The notes beneath the pieces are model-generated. The model was not told the origin of the DNA. It did not search any database and saw only the letters and a list, made by a program, of their open reading frames with translations. This document shows positions 1-9,249 of a stretch of DNA of 30,000 nt, piece after piece. The DNA comes from Cryptomeria japonica (taxonomy: Eukaryota; Streptophyta; Pinopsida; Cupressales; Cupressaceae). A program made the translations under genes and the position numbers. Location of the stretch: positions 47,501 to 77,500 of the forward strand of contig NW_026729167.1 of NCBI RefSeq assembly GCF_030272615.1, read 5' to 3'. The stretch's first letter is position 1; each line of letters begins with the position of its first letter.

Positions 1-365
1 ACCGCGACCCACGTGCGAATCCACCCCGGCCACCCACCCCCGTCGAGGTGCACACCCTCCCTCGCGAAGTGCGCCCCGTTCGCCAAGTGTGAGCCCTGCC
101 CGGGTGCGCGCACCTTGCTAGGGCGTCGGGTGTGCACCCGGCCCGGCCTACGTGCGTGCACCTGGACGGGGCGTCGTGTGCGTGCAGTGTCCCGTCTGCA
201 ACGCGGTGCCCACACACCACCTCGGGCGCAACGACCTGCGCTCACATGTGGGCCGAGTGCACCTTGGTGCATGTTCGGGGCGCCTCGGGTGCACGCTCGA
301 TCTTGCCCCGGTGCACCAAGGCGCTCGGTTTGCCCCGGGTGCGCACTTGGTGCAAGGTGGGCACC
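1..365. other. GC-rich 5S upstream spacer
   Basis: GC-rich, CpG-rich spacer 5' of the 5S gene outside the window. It is full of GTGCACC and GTGCGCACC words but shows no clear tandem period. Copies lie at 6035-6399, 12144-12508 and 18178-18542. I see no gene in it. Confidence 0.7.
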
Positions 366-700
366 CAAAATAGGGATCAAGCACCAAAACACAAGTTTCG
401 GGATGCAAAATGGGACCCAAGGACCACAAATGCGTTCCAAGACCCATGATGGGTCCACGAGAACAAAAATGTGTTCCGAGACTTAATAAACAAATATTGG
501 GTTTTAGGAGAAGAAACATGCTCTGATGCCCAAAACGAGAATCGACCCCGAAAAGGCCACAGGCCAAAAGTGGGATGCGAGACAAAAAAAAATGGGACCC
601 GAGGACCAAAATTGGGTTCCCAGGTCGAAGACAGGGCAACCGGACAAGAAACGACCTCTAAGGCTCGAAATGAGTCCCGACGACTAAAACTTGACAAGAA
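366..700. other. A-rich spacer segment of the 5S unit
   Basis: A shift to A-rich sequence with loosely repeated phrases such as AAAATGGGACCCAAGGACCA, which recurs in altered form near 590-615. The repeats are degenerate and irregular. An AATAAA occurs near 485, but nothing suggests an mRNA. I do not recognise a mobile element here. Confidence 0.6.
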
Positions 701-1240
701 GCACCCATCAGGCACCCAACTCGACACCCATGGGATGCCGACCCACCCGGGCTTCCACCTAGCACACCTTGGCACCCACCCACCCTCGCACCCAACCTCG
801 CACCCAACTTAGCACCTTTGAACCCACATTGGCACTCACCCTGACCCTGGCACCTTGGAACCCACATTGGCACTCACCTTGACCCTGGCACCCACCTTTG
901 CACTCACCTTGGGACCCACCCTGGCTCCCACCTCGGCACCCACCCAGACACCCACCTTGGTTCCTTGGCACCCACCTTGGATCCTTGGCACCCACCCCGA
1001 CACCCACCTTGGCACGCAACTTGGCTACTTGCCACCCACCTTGGCTCCTTGACGCCCACCCCGACAACCACCCCGTGACCTACCCTGGCTAGGGTTGGTG
1101 CACACCCACCCTGGTGCCCACCTTGGCACCCACCCCATGACCCACCTTGGCACGCACCTTAGTACCCACCCCGTTACCCACCCTAGGACCCACCCCGTGA
1201 CCCACCTTGGCCAGGGTGGGTGCCTTGGTGCGCACAACTT
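701..1240. repeat. CACCC minisatellite, unit 1
   Basis: Degenerate short tandem repeat around the phrase CACCCACCTTGGCAC, with variable spacing of roughly 10-20 bp. The plus strand is very C-rich and poor in G, so the strands differ strongly in composition. The right end runs into the first GGTGCGCACA words of the poly-T modules. Confidence 0.85.
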
Positions 1241-1282
1241 GCCTGGGCTGCACACCAGGGCGGGCTCAAGATGGCACCCGCG

Positions 1283-1314
1283 TTCCGTTTTTTTCACTAT
1301 CTTTCAAAACGGAA
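1283..1314. other. Poly-T hairpin, module 1
   Basis: Perfect 9-bp inverted repeat TTCCGTTTT / AAAACGGAA around a 14-nt loop, followed by AAATTTTAAAATC and a long T-run (about 1328-1344). A hairpin with a T-tract resembles a transcription-termination or fork-pausing element, but that is only a guess. Confidence 0.6.
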
Positions 1315-1803
1315 ATTTTAAAATCTTGTTTTTTTTTTTTTTTTGCCTTTTCTGGAAATTAGTGAAGGCAGCGCATCAAAGGTGCGCAATGCTGGTGCGA
1401 ACCCGGGAGCGCTCCGATGTGTGCTCCAAGGTGCGGCGTGCACGAAGTCCGAGCCCGGCTTGCCCCGGGTGCGCACCTCGCGTGCACCTTCGCCGGGGTG
1501 AGCACCTTGGCTGGGTTGCGCGCCCTGGTGCGCACCAAGGAGCGCTCTGAAGTGTGCTCCAAGGTGCGGCGTGCACGAAGTCGGAGCTCGGTTTGCCCCG
1601 GGTGTGCACCTCGGGTGCGCACCTCGCGTGCACCTTCGCTGCGGTGGGCACCTTGGCTGGGTTGCGCGCCTTGGTGGGCACCATGCAGTGCACGAAGTCG
1701 GAGCCCGGTTTGCCCCGGGCGCGCACCTCCGCCAGGGTGGGCACCTTGGTGCGCACAACTTGCCTGGGCTGCGCACCAGGAAGGGCTCAAGATGGCACCC
1801 GCG

Positions 1804-1835
1804 TTCCGTTTTTTTCACTATCTTTCAGAACGGAA
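1804..1835. other. Poly-T hairpin, module 2
   Basis: Same hairpin with one arm mismatch (AGAACGGAA on the right arm). Confidence 0.55.
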
Positions 1836-2158
1836 ATTTTAAAATATCGTTTTTTTTTGCCTTTTCTGGAAATTAGTGAAGGCAGCGCATCAAAGGTGCG
1901 CAACGCTGGTGCGAACCTGGGAGCGCTCCGATGTGTGCTCCAAGGTGCGGCGTGCACGAAGTCGGAGCCCGGTTTGCCCCGGGTGCGCCCTGGTGGGCAC
2001 CATGGTGCGCACCAAGGAGCGCTCCGAAGTGTGCTCCAAGGTGCGGCCTGCACGAAGTCGGAGCCCGGTTTGCCCCGGGCGTGCACCGCGGGTGGGCACC
2101 TTGGTGCGCATGCCTTGCCTGGGCTGCGCACCAGGGCGGGCTCAAGATGGCACCCGCG

Positions 2159-2190
2159 TTCCGTTTTTTTCACTATCTTTCAAAACGGAA
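2159..2190. other. Poly-T hairpin, module 3
   Basis: Perfect 9-bp arms, the same 14-nt loop, and a following T-run. Confidence 0.6.
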
Positions 2191-2404
2191 ATTTTAAAAT
2201 CTCATTTTTTTTTGCCTTTTCTGGAAATTAGTGAAGGCAGCGCATCAAAGGTGCGCACCTCGCTGCCCACCACGGTGCGCAACGCCGGTGGGCACCCGGG
2301 AGTGCTTCGAAGTGTGCTCCAAGGTGCTGCGTGCACGTTGTCGGAGCCCGGTTTGCCCCGGGTGCGCACCTCGCGTGCACCTTCGTCGGGGTGGGCACCT
2401 TGGC

Positions 2405-2515
2405 TGGGTTTGCCCCGGCTGCGCTCCGAAGCGGGGTTATTGGAGCGCCGCCTCTTTTTTTGTCGGAGCGTTTGGTGGGGTTTCTCGCATTGGCTCTTCC
2501 CAGGCCCGGTTGCCA
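2405..2515. repeat. TTTTTTTG insert, first copy
   Basis: A segment of about 110 bp found only between hairpins 3-4 and 4-5. It has GCTCCGAAGCGGGGTTA, a T8 run, then GGAGCGTTTGGTGGGGTTTC and TCGCATTGGCTCTTCCCAGG. The second copy is at 2875-2985, and further copies occur in units 2 and 3 (near 8439-8549 and 14548-14658 for this one). I do not recognise it as a known element. Confidence 0.6.
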
Positions 2516-2627
2516 CCCTGGCGCGCACGAAGTCGGAAGTAGGGTTAATTGCCCGGGTGCGCACCTTTGCCAGGGTGGGCACCTTACCTGGGCTGTGCAC
2601 CAGGGCGGGCTCAAGATGGCACCCGCG

Positions 2628-2659
2628 TTCCGTTTTTTTCACTATCTTTCAAAACGGAA
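2628..2659. other. Poly-T hairpin, module 4
   Basis: Perfect 9-bp arms, the same 14-nt loop, and a following T-run. Confidence 0.6.
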
Positions 2660-2874
2660 ATTTTAAAATCTCCTCTTTTTTTTGCCTTTTCTGGAAATTA
2701 GTGAAGGCAGCGCATCAAAGGTGCGCACCTCGCTGCCCACCTTGGTGTGCTCTGAGGTGCGCACCCGGGAGCGCTACGAAGTGTGCTCCAAGGTGCGGCG
2801 TGCACGTTGTCGGAGCCCGGTTTGCCCCGGGTGCGCACCTCGCCTGCACCTTGGCCGGGGTGGGCACCCTGGCT

Positions 2875-2985
2875 GGGTTTGCCCAGGGTGCGCTCCGAAG
2901 CGGGGTTACTGGAGCGCCCCCTCTTTTTTTGTCAGAGCGTTTGGTGGGGTTTCTCGCATTGGCTCTTCCCAGGCCCGGTTGTTGG
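2875..2985. repeat. TTTTTTTG insert, second copy
   Basis: Same as 2405-2515 with a few substitutions (GTCAGAGCG for GTCGGAGCG). Both copies are followed by AAGT(C/T)GGAAGT(A/T)GGGTTAATTG, a phrase related to the sequence in front of the Pol I-like promoters. Confidence 0.6.
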
Positions 2986-3122
2986 GTGCGCTCCCACCCA
3001 GGCGCGCGCGAAGTTGGAAGTTGGGTTAATTGCCCGGGCGCGCACCTTCGCCAGGGTGGGCACCTTGGTGCGCACACCTTGGCTGGGCTGCGCACCAGGG
3101 CGGGCTCAAGATGGCACCAGCA

Positions 3123-3154
3123 TTCCCTTTTTCTCACTATCTTTCAAAACGGAA
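3123..3154. other. Poly-T hairpin, module 5 (degraded)
   Basis: The left arm has decayed (TTCCCTTTT instead of TTCCGTTTT), giving a central mismatch in the stem. The following sequence has ATGGAAATTAG and GGCATCGCATC, more diverged than modules 1-4. Confidence 0.5.
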
Positions 3155-3215
3155 ATTTTAAAATCTCGTTTTTTTTTGCCTTTTATGGAAATTAGTGAAG
3201 GCATCGCATCAAAGG

Positions 3216-5324
3216 TGCGCACCTCGCTGCCCACCTTGGTGTGCTCCGAGGTGCCCACCACGGTGCGCTCCGAGGTGCCCACCACGGTGCGCAACGCCGG
3301 TGCGAACCCGGGAGCGCCCCGATGTGTGCTCCAAGGTGCGGCGTGCACGAAGCCAGACCCCGGTTTGCCCCGGGTGCGCACCTCGCGTGCACCTTGGTGC
3401 GCACACCTTGGCTGGGTTGCGCGGCCTGGTGGGCACCATGGTGCGCACCAAGGAGCGCCCCAAAGTGTGCTCCAAGGTGCGGCGTGCACGAAGTCCTAGC
3501 CCGGTTTGCCCCGGGTGCGCACCTTCGCCGCGGTGGGCACCATGGCGTGCACGAAGTCGGAGCCCGGTTTGCCCCGGGTGCGCACCTCGCGTGCACCTTC
3601 GCCGGGGTGGGCACCTCGGCTGGGTTGCGCGCCCTGGTGCGCACCAAGGAGCGCTCCGAAGTGTGCTCCAAGGTGCGGCGTGCACGAAGTCGGAGCCCGG
3701 TTTGCCCCGGGTGCGCACCTTCGCCGCGGTGGGCACCCTGGTGCGCACCATGGCGTGCACGAAGTCGGAGCCCGGTTTGCCCCGGGTGCGCACCTCGCGT
3801 GCACCTTCGGCGGGGTTGCGCGCCCTGGTGCGCACCAAGGAGCGCTCCGAAGTGTGCTCCAAGGTGCGGCGTGCACGAAGTCGGAGCCCGGTTTGCCCCG
3901 GGTGCGCACCTCGCGTGCACCTTCGGCGGGGTTGCGCGCCCTGGTGGGCACCATGGTGCGCACCAAGGAGCGCTCCGAAGTGTGCTCCAAGGTGCGGCGT
4001 GCACGAAGTCGGAGCCCGGTTTGCCCCGGGTGCGCACCTCGCGTGCACCTTCGCCGCGGTGGGCACCATGGCGTGCACGAAGTCGGAGCCCGGTTTGCCC
4101 CGGGTGCGCACCTCGCGTGCACCTTCGCCGGGGTGGGCACCTCGGCTGGGTTGCGCGCCCTGGTGCGCACCAAGGAGCGCTCCGAAGTGTGCTCCAAGGT
4201 GCGGCGTGCACGAAGTCGGAGCCCGGTTTGCCCCGGGTGCGCACCTCGCGTGCACCTTCGCCGCGGTGGGCACCATGGCGTGCACGAAGTCGGAGCCCGG
4301 TTTGCCCCGGGTGCGCACCCCGCGTGCACCTTCGCCGGGGTGGGCACCTCGGCTGGGTTGCGCGCCCTGGTGCGCACCAAGGAGCGCTCCGAAGTGTGCT
4401 CCAAGGTGCGGCGTGCACGAAGTCGGAGCCCGGTTTGCCCCGGGTGCGCACCTCGCGTGCACCTTCGCCGCGGTGGGCACCTTGGCTGGGTTGGGCACCA
4501 TTGAGCGCTCCGAAGTGTGCTCCAAGGTGCGCACCATGGCCCTCCAAGGTGCGCAGCATGGCGTGCACGAAGTCGGAGCCCGGTTTGCCCCGGGTGCGCA
4601 CCTCGCGTGCACCTTCGCCAGGGTGGGCACCTCGGTGCGCACACCTTCTCAATGTTTTCTTGCCTTTTCTGGAAATTGGTGAAGGCAGCGCATCAAAGGT
4701 GCGCACCTCGGTGTGCTCCGAGGTGCGAACCCGAGAGCGCTCCGAGGTGCCCACGAAGTCGAAAGTCGGGTTAATTGCATTGTTTTCCCCGGGTGCGCTC
4801 CGAGGTGCGCAACATCGGTGCGCACCAAGGAGGGCTCCGAAGTGTGCTCCAAGGTGCGCACGATTCGGAGCTCGGTTTGCCCGGGGTGCGCACACCTTGG
4901 CTGGGTTGCGCACCCTTTGTGCGCTCCAAGGTGCGCACGAAGTCGGAGCTCGGTTTGCCCCGGGTGCGCACCTTCGCCAGGGTGCGCACCTTGATGCGCA
5001 CGCCTTGGCTGGGCTGCGCACCTTGGTGGGCGCCATGGTGCGCACCTTTCGTGCGCTCCAAGGTGCGCACGAAGTCGGAGCTCGGTTTGCCCCGGGTGCG
5101 CACCTTGGTGGGCGCCATGGTGCACTCCGAGGTGCCCAAGATTGGTGCGCACCAAGGAGCGCTCCGAAGTGCGCTCCAAGGTGCGCAGGTGCGCGCGAAG
5201 TCGAAAGTTGGGTTAATTGTCCGGTTTGCCTCGGGTGCGCACCTTGCGTGCACCTTCGCCAGGGTGGGCGCCTTGGTGCGCACACCTTGGCTGGGCTGCG
5301 CACCCGGGCGCGCACACCTTGGCA
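3216..5324. repeat. GGTGCGCACC-rich module array, unit 1
   Basis: About 2.1 kb of tandem modules, mostly near 74 bp or 130 bp. They share GCGTGCACGAAGTCGGAGCC, CGGTTTGCCCCGGGTGCGCA and the palindrome GGTGCGCACC; the longer modules add AAGGAGCGCTCCGAAGTGTG. CpG and GCGC density is very high. A truncated poly-T element sits at about 4644-4702. Stops are rare in several frames, so long open frames appear on both strands; the repeat structure explains them and I do not call genes. Confidence 0.9.
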
Positions 5325-5430
5325 CCCGCGTTTCCTTCATTTTAAATTTTTTTTTTTTACAATCTCTCAAGTGGGAAATTCTATAATCTCAACTTTTTTT
5401 GCCTTTTCAGGAAACTTTTGAATGGAGCGC
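5325..5430. repeat. Diverged AT-rich poly-T element
   Basis: The rightmost relative of the poly-T modules. It keeps the order T-run, ATCTCTCAAGTGGGAAATTC, ATAATCTCAA, T-run, TTGCCTTTTCAGGAAA, then GGAGCGCATCA. The hairpin arms are lost. Copies lie at 11433-11538 and 17468-17573. Confidence 0.65.
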
Positions 5431-5871
5431 ATCATTGGTGCGCTCCGAAGTGTGCTCCAAGGTGCGCACCTCTGGTGTGCTCCAAAGCTCTCTCCAGCTG
5501 CGTGCACCTGCCCCGGCCGCGCACCCGGCCCCGCCCAGCTTCGCTCACCTGTCCCGGGCGTCTGGTGCGGAACCTTAGAGTAAGAAACATCACCGTGCAC
5601 CTTGGCCAACGTGCGCGACTCGACCGAGCGCGCACTGGCCGAGGTGCACACCGATTTCACCTGGGTGCGCGCGCAGCACCTCGGGCGCACCGGGGTGCGC
5701 GCACAACGCCCGGGTTGCACCGTGGCCTGTGTGCTCGGGGCGCCTCGGGTGCGCGCTCGGTGTCGCCCCCGCGCGCGCGGTAGTGCGGGCAGCGCACCCC
5801 GGCCCGGCCCGGCCCCGACGAGAACGCAAACGGGCAAAAGGTTTATTCAAATAGCATTGCGACGCCCGGCG
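5431..5871. other. GC-rich spacer 3' of the 5S gene, unit 1
   Basis: Non-repetitive GC-rich spacer between the repeat arrays and the 5S terminator, with CCGGCCCGGCCCGG and GCGCGCGCGG runs near 5770-5815. It then drops into the AT-rich AAAGGTTTATTCAAATAGCA just left of the terminator. No gene is seen. Confidence 0.6.
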
Positions 5872-5884
5872 AAAAACTAAGAAA
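5872..5884 (-). terminator. Pol III terminator of 5S unit 1
   Basis: On the minus strand the gene is followed by TTTCTTAG and then TTTTT (plus-strand A-run at 5872-5876). Four or more T residues are the usual Pol III stop. The first T-run is interrupted by a C, so termination probably uses the second one. Confidence 0.8.
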
Positions 5885-6002
5885 GGGTGCAACACCGGGA
5901 CTTCCCGGGAGGTCACCCATCCCAGTACTACTCCGGCCCAAGCGCGCTTAACTGCGGAGTTCTGATGGGATCCGGTGCACTAACGCTGGTATGATCGCAC
6001 CC
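5885..6002 (-). rRNA. 5S ribosomal RNA gene, unit 1
   Basis: Read on the minus strand, this is a 118-nt match to the land-plant 5S rRNA, starting GGGTGCGATCATACCAGCG and ending GTTGCACCC; one or two terminal U residues would complete the usual 120 nt. The internal Pol III control region is intact: A box at RNA positions 50-64 (AGTTAAGCGCGCTTG), intermediate element near 67-72 (CCGGAG) and C box at 81-92 (GGATGGGTGACC). Compared with the Arabidopsis 5S as I recall it, CGAG/CTCG in the distal helix is replaced by CCGG/CCGG, so pairing is kept. That argues for a functional gene. The base at -1 is C, as is common in plant 5S genes. Transcription runs leftward, opposite to the Pol I promoter-like boxes further right. 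Confidence 0.97.
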
Positions 6003-6030
6003 GTTATGAGCTTGTCGCAGTGTGTACTTA
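6003..6030 (-). promoter_or_regulatory. 5S upstream flank, unit 1
   Basis: Plant 5S genes usually have a TATA-like element near -28, a GC dinucleotide near -12 and C at -1. Here the minus strand has TAAGTA at -28 to -23, a GC at -9/-8 and C at -1. Only the C and a weak AT-rich element fit well. The units are too alike for conservation to help judge function. Confidence 0.35.
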
Positions 6031-6399
6031 GCAAACCGCGACCCACGTGCGAATCCACCCCGGCCACCCACCCCCGTCGAGGTGCACACCCTCCCTCGCG
6101 AAGTGCGCCCCGTTCGCCAAGTGTGAGCCCTGCCCGGGTGCGCGCACCTTGCTAGGGCGTCGGGTGTGCACCCGGCCCGGCCTACGTGCGTGCACCTGGA
6201 CGGGGCGTCGTGTGCGTGCAGTGTCCCGTCTGCAACGCGGTGCCCACACACCACCTCGGGCGCAACGACCTGCGCTCACATGTGGGCCGAGTGCACCTTG
6301 GTGCATGTTCGGGGCGCCTCGGGTGCACGCTCGATCTTGCCCCGGTGCACCAAGGCGCTCGGTTTGCCCCGGGTGCGCACTTGGTGCAAGGTGGGCACC

Positions 6400-6734
6400 C
6401 AAAATAGGGATCAAGCACCAAAACACAAGTTTCGGGATGCAAAATGGGACCCAAGGACCACAAATGCGTTCCAAGACCCATGATGGGTCCACGAGAACAA
6501 AAATGTGTTCCGAGACTTAATAAACAAATATTGGGTTTTAGGAGAAGAAACATGCTCTGATGCCCAAAACGAGAATCGACCCCGAAAAGGCCACAGGCCA
6601 AAAGTGGGATGCGAGACAAAAAAAAATGGGACCCGAGGACCAAAATTGGGTTCCCAGGTCGAAGACAGGGCAACCGGACAAGAAACGACCTCTAAGGCTC
6701 GAAATGAGTCCCGACGACTAAAACTTGACAAGAA
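6400..6734. other. A-rich spacer segment, unit 2
   Basis: Copy of 366-700 with the same degenerate GGGACC-type phrases; no gene seen. Confidence 0.6.
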
Positions 6735-7274
6735 GCACCCATCAGGCACCCAACTCGACACCCATGGGATGCCGACCCACCCGGGCTTCCACCTAGCACA
6801 CCTTGGCACCCACCCACCCTCGCACCCAACCTCGCACCCAACTTAGCACCTTTGAACCCACATTGGCACTCACCCTGACCCTGGCACCTTGGAACCCACA
6901 TTGGCACTCACCTTGACCCTGGCACCCACCTTTGCACTCACCTTGGGACCCACCCTGGCTCCCACCTCGGCACCCACCCAGACACCCACCTTGGTTCCTT
7001 GGCACCCACCTTGGATCCTTGGCACCCACCCCGACACCCACCTTGGCACGCAACTTGGCTACTTGCCACCCACCTTGGCTCCTTGACGCCCACCCCGACA
7101 ACCACCCCGTGACCTACCCTGGCTAGGGTTGGTGCACACCCACCCTGGTGCCCACCTTGGCACCCACCCCATGACCCACCTTGGCACGCACCTTAGTACC
7201 CACCCCGTTACCCACCCTAGGACCCACCCCGTGACCCACCTTGGCCAGGGTGGGTGCCTTGGTGCGCACAACTT
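6735..7274. repeat. CACCC minisatellite, unit 2
   Basis: Copy of 701-1240 with no length change. Confidence 0.85.
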
Positions 7275-9249
7275 GCCTGGGCTGCACACCAGGGCGGGCT
7301 CAAGATGGCACCCGCGTTCCGTTTTTTTCACTATCTTTCAAAACGGAAATTTTAAAATCTCGTTTTTTTTTTTTTTTTGCCTTTTCTGGAAATTAGTGAA
7401 GGCAGCGCATCAAAGGTGCGCAATGCTGGTGCGAACCCGGGAGCGCTCCGATGTGTGCTCCAAGGTGCGGCGTGCACGAAGTCCGAGCCCGGCTTGCCCC
7501 GGGTGCGCACCTCGCGTGCACCTTCGCCGGGGTGAGCACCTTGGCTGGGTTGCGCGCCCTGGTGCGCACCAAGGAGCGCTCTGAAGTGTGCTCCAAGGTG
7601 CGGCGTGCACGAAGTCGGAGCTCGGTTTGCCCCGGGTGTGCACCTCGGGTGCGCACCTCGCGTGCACCTTCGCTGCGGTGGGCACCTTGGCTGGGTTGCG
7701 CGCCTTGGTGGGCACCATGCAGTGCACGAAGTCGGAGCCCGGTTTGCCCCGGGCGCGCACCTCCGCCAGGGTGGGCACCTTGGTGCGCACAACTTGCCTG
7801 GGCTGCGCACCAGGAAGGGCTCAAGATGGCACCCGCGTTCCGTTTTTTTCACTATCTTTCAGAACGGAAATTTTAAAATATCGTTTTTTTTTGCCTTTTC
7901 TGGAAATTAGTGAAGGCAGCGCATCAAAGGTGCGCAACGCTGGTGCGAACCTGGGAGCGCTCCGATGTGTGCTCCAAGGTGCGGCGTGCACGAAGTCGGA
8001 GCCCGGTTTGCCCCGGGTGCGCCCTGGTGGGCACCATGGTGCGCACCAAGGAGCGCTCCGAAGTGTGCTCCAAGGTGCGGCCTGCACGAAGTCGGAGCCC
8101 GGTTTGCCCCGGGCGTGCACCGCGGGTGGGCACCTTGGTGCGCATGCCTTGCCTGGGCTGCGCACCAGGGCGGGCTCAAGATGGCACCCGCGTTCCGTTT
8201 TTTTCACTATCTTTCAAAACGGAAATTTTAAAATCTCATTTTTTTTTGCCTTTTCTGGAAATTAGTGAAGGCAGCGCATCAAAGGTGCGCACCTCGCTGC
8301 CCACCACGGTGCGCAACGCCGGTGGGCACCCGGGAGTGCTTCGAAGTGTGCTCCAAGGTGCTGCGTGCACGTTGTCGGAGCCCGGTTTGCCCCGGGTGCG
8401 CACCTCGCGTGCACCTTCGTCGGGGTGGGCACCTTGGCTGGGTTTGCCCCGGCTGCGCTCCGAAGCGGGGTTATTGGAGCGCCGCCTCTTTTTTTGTCGG
8501 AGCGTTTGGTGGGGTTTCTCGCATTGGCTCTTCCCAGGCCCGGTTGCCACCCTGGCGCGCACGAAGTCGGAAGTAGGGTTAATTGCCCGGGTGCGCACCT
8601 TTGCCAGGGTGGGCACCTTACCTGGGCTGTGCACCAGGGCGGGCTCAAGATGGCACCCGCGTTCCGTTTTTTTCACTATCTTTCAAAACGGAAATTTTAA
8701 AATCTCCTCTTTTTTTTGCCTTTTCTGGAAATTAGTGAAGGCAGCGCATCAAAGGTGCGCACCTCGCTGCCCACCTTGGTGTGCTCTGAGGTGCGCACCC
8801 GGGAGCGCTACGAAGTGTGCTCCAAGGTGCGGCGTGCACGTTGTCGGAGCCCGGTTTGCCCCGGGTGCGCACCTCGCCTGCACCTTGGCCGGGGTGGGCA
8901 CCCTGGCTGGGTTTGCCCAGGGTGCGCTCCGAAGCGGGGTTACTGGAGCGCCCCCTCTTTTTTTGTCAGAGCGTTTGGTGGGGTTTCTCGCATTGGCTCT
9001 TCCCAGGCCCGGTTGTTGGGTGCGCTCCCACCCTGGCGCGCGCGAAGTTGGAAGTTGGGTTAATTGCCCGGGCGCGCACCTTCGCCAGGGTGGGCACCTT
9101 GGTGCGCACACCTTGGCTGGGCTGCGCACCAGGGCGGGCTCAAGATGGCACCAGCATTCCCTTTTTCTCACTATCTTTCAAAACGGAAATTTTAAAATCT
9201 CGTTTTCTTTTGCCTTTTATGGAAATTAGTGAAGGCATCGCATCAAAGG
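7275..9249. repeat. Five poly-T hairpin modules, unit 2
   Basis: Copy of 1241-3215. The hairpins lie at 7317-7348, 7838-7869, 8193-8224, 8662-8693 and 9157-9188. The last T-run is broken by a C (TTTTCTTTTG near 9205). Confidence 0.85.

Larger units (their letters stand above)
1241..3215. repeat. Five poly-T hairpin modules, unit 1
   Basis: Five tandem modules spaced 521, 355, 469 and 495 bp apart. Each module has GGGCGGGCTCAAGATGGCAC (or close), a poly-T hairpin, AAATTTTAAAATCTC, a second T-run, TTGCCTTTTCTGGAAATTAG and GAAGGCAGCGCATCAAAGG. Variable GTGCGCACC-rich sequence then leads to the next module. The AT-rich core stands out in otherwise GC-rich DNA. Its role is unknown; see the hairpin entries. 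Confidence 0.85.
1..6034. repeat. 5S-bearing tandem spacer unit 1 (6034 bp)
   Basis: First of three head-to-tail copies of a unit of about 6 kb. Position 1 matches 6035, 12144 and 18178, so the copy begins 33 bases 5' of a 5S gene that lies just outside the window. The unit ends with its own 5S gene and 32 bases of its upstream flank. Agreement with units 2 and 3 is nearly base-for-base. The differences I noticed are scattered single bases, most of them C/T or G/A, plus one 74-bp indel and one 1-bp indel. The unit boundaries are arbitrary; only the period is seen directly. Confidence 0.95.

Noticed and set aside
478-500. AATAAA polyadenylation signal in the A-rich segment
   Set aside because: An isolated hexamer in A-rich spacer with no coding sequence in front of it.
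3192-5421. Open frames of several hundred codons on both strands (also 9226-11529 and 15335-17564)
   Set aside because: They overlap in several frames and on both strands, consist of reiterated short peptides, follow the 74-bp repeat structure and shift frame between units that differ by 74 bp. The low stop frequency of this GC-rich repeat explains them.
5885-6002. Cassandra-type retroelement carrying a 5S-like sequence
   Set aside because: I see no paired long terminal repeats, primer-binding site or target duplication; the 5S is complete and sits in a regular tandem unit.
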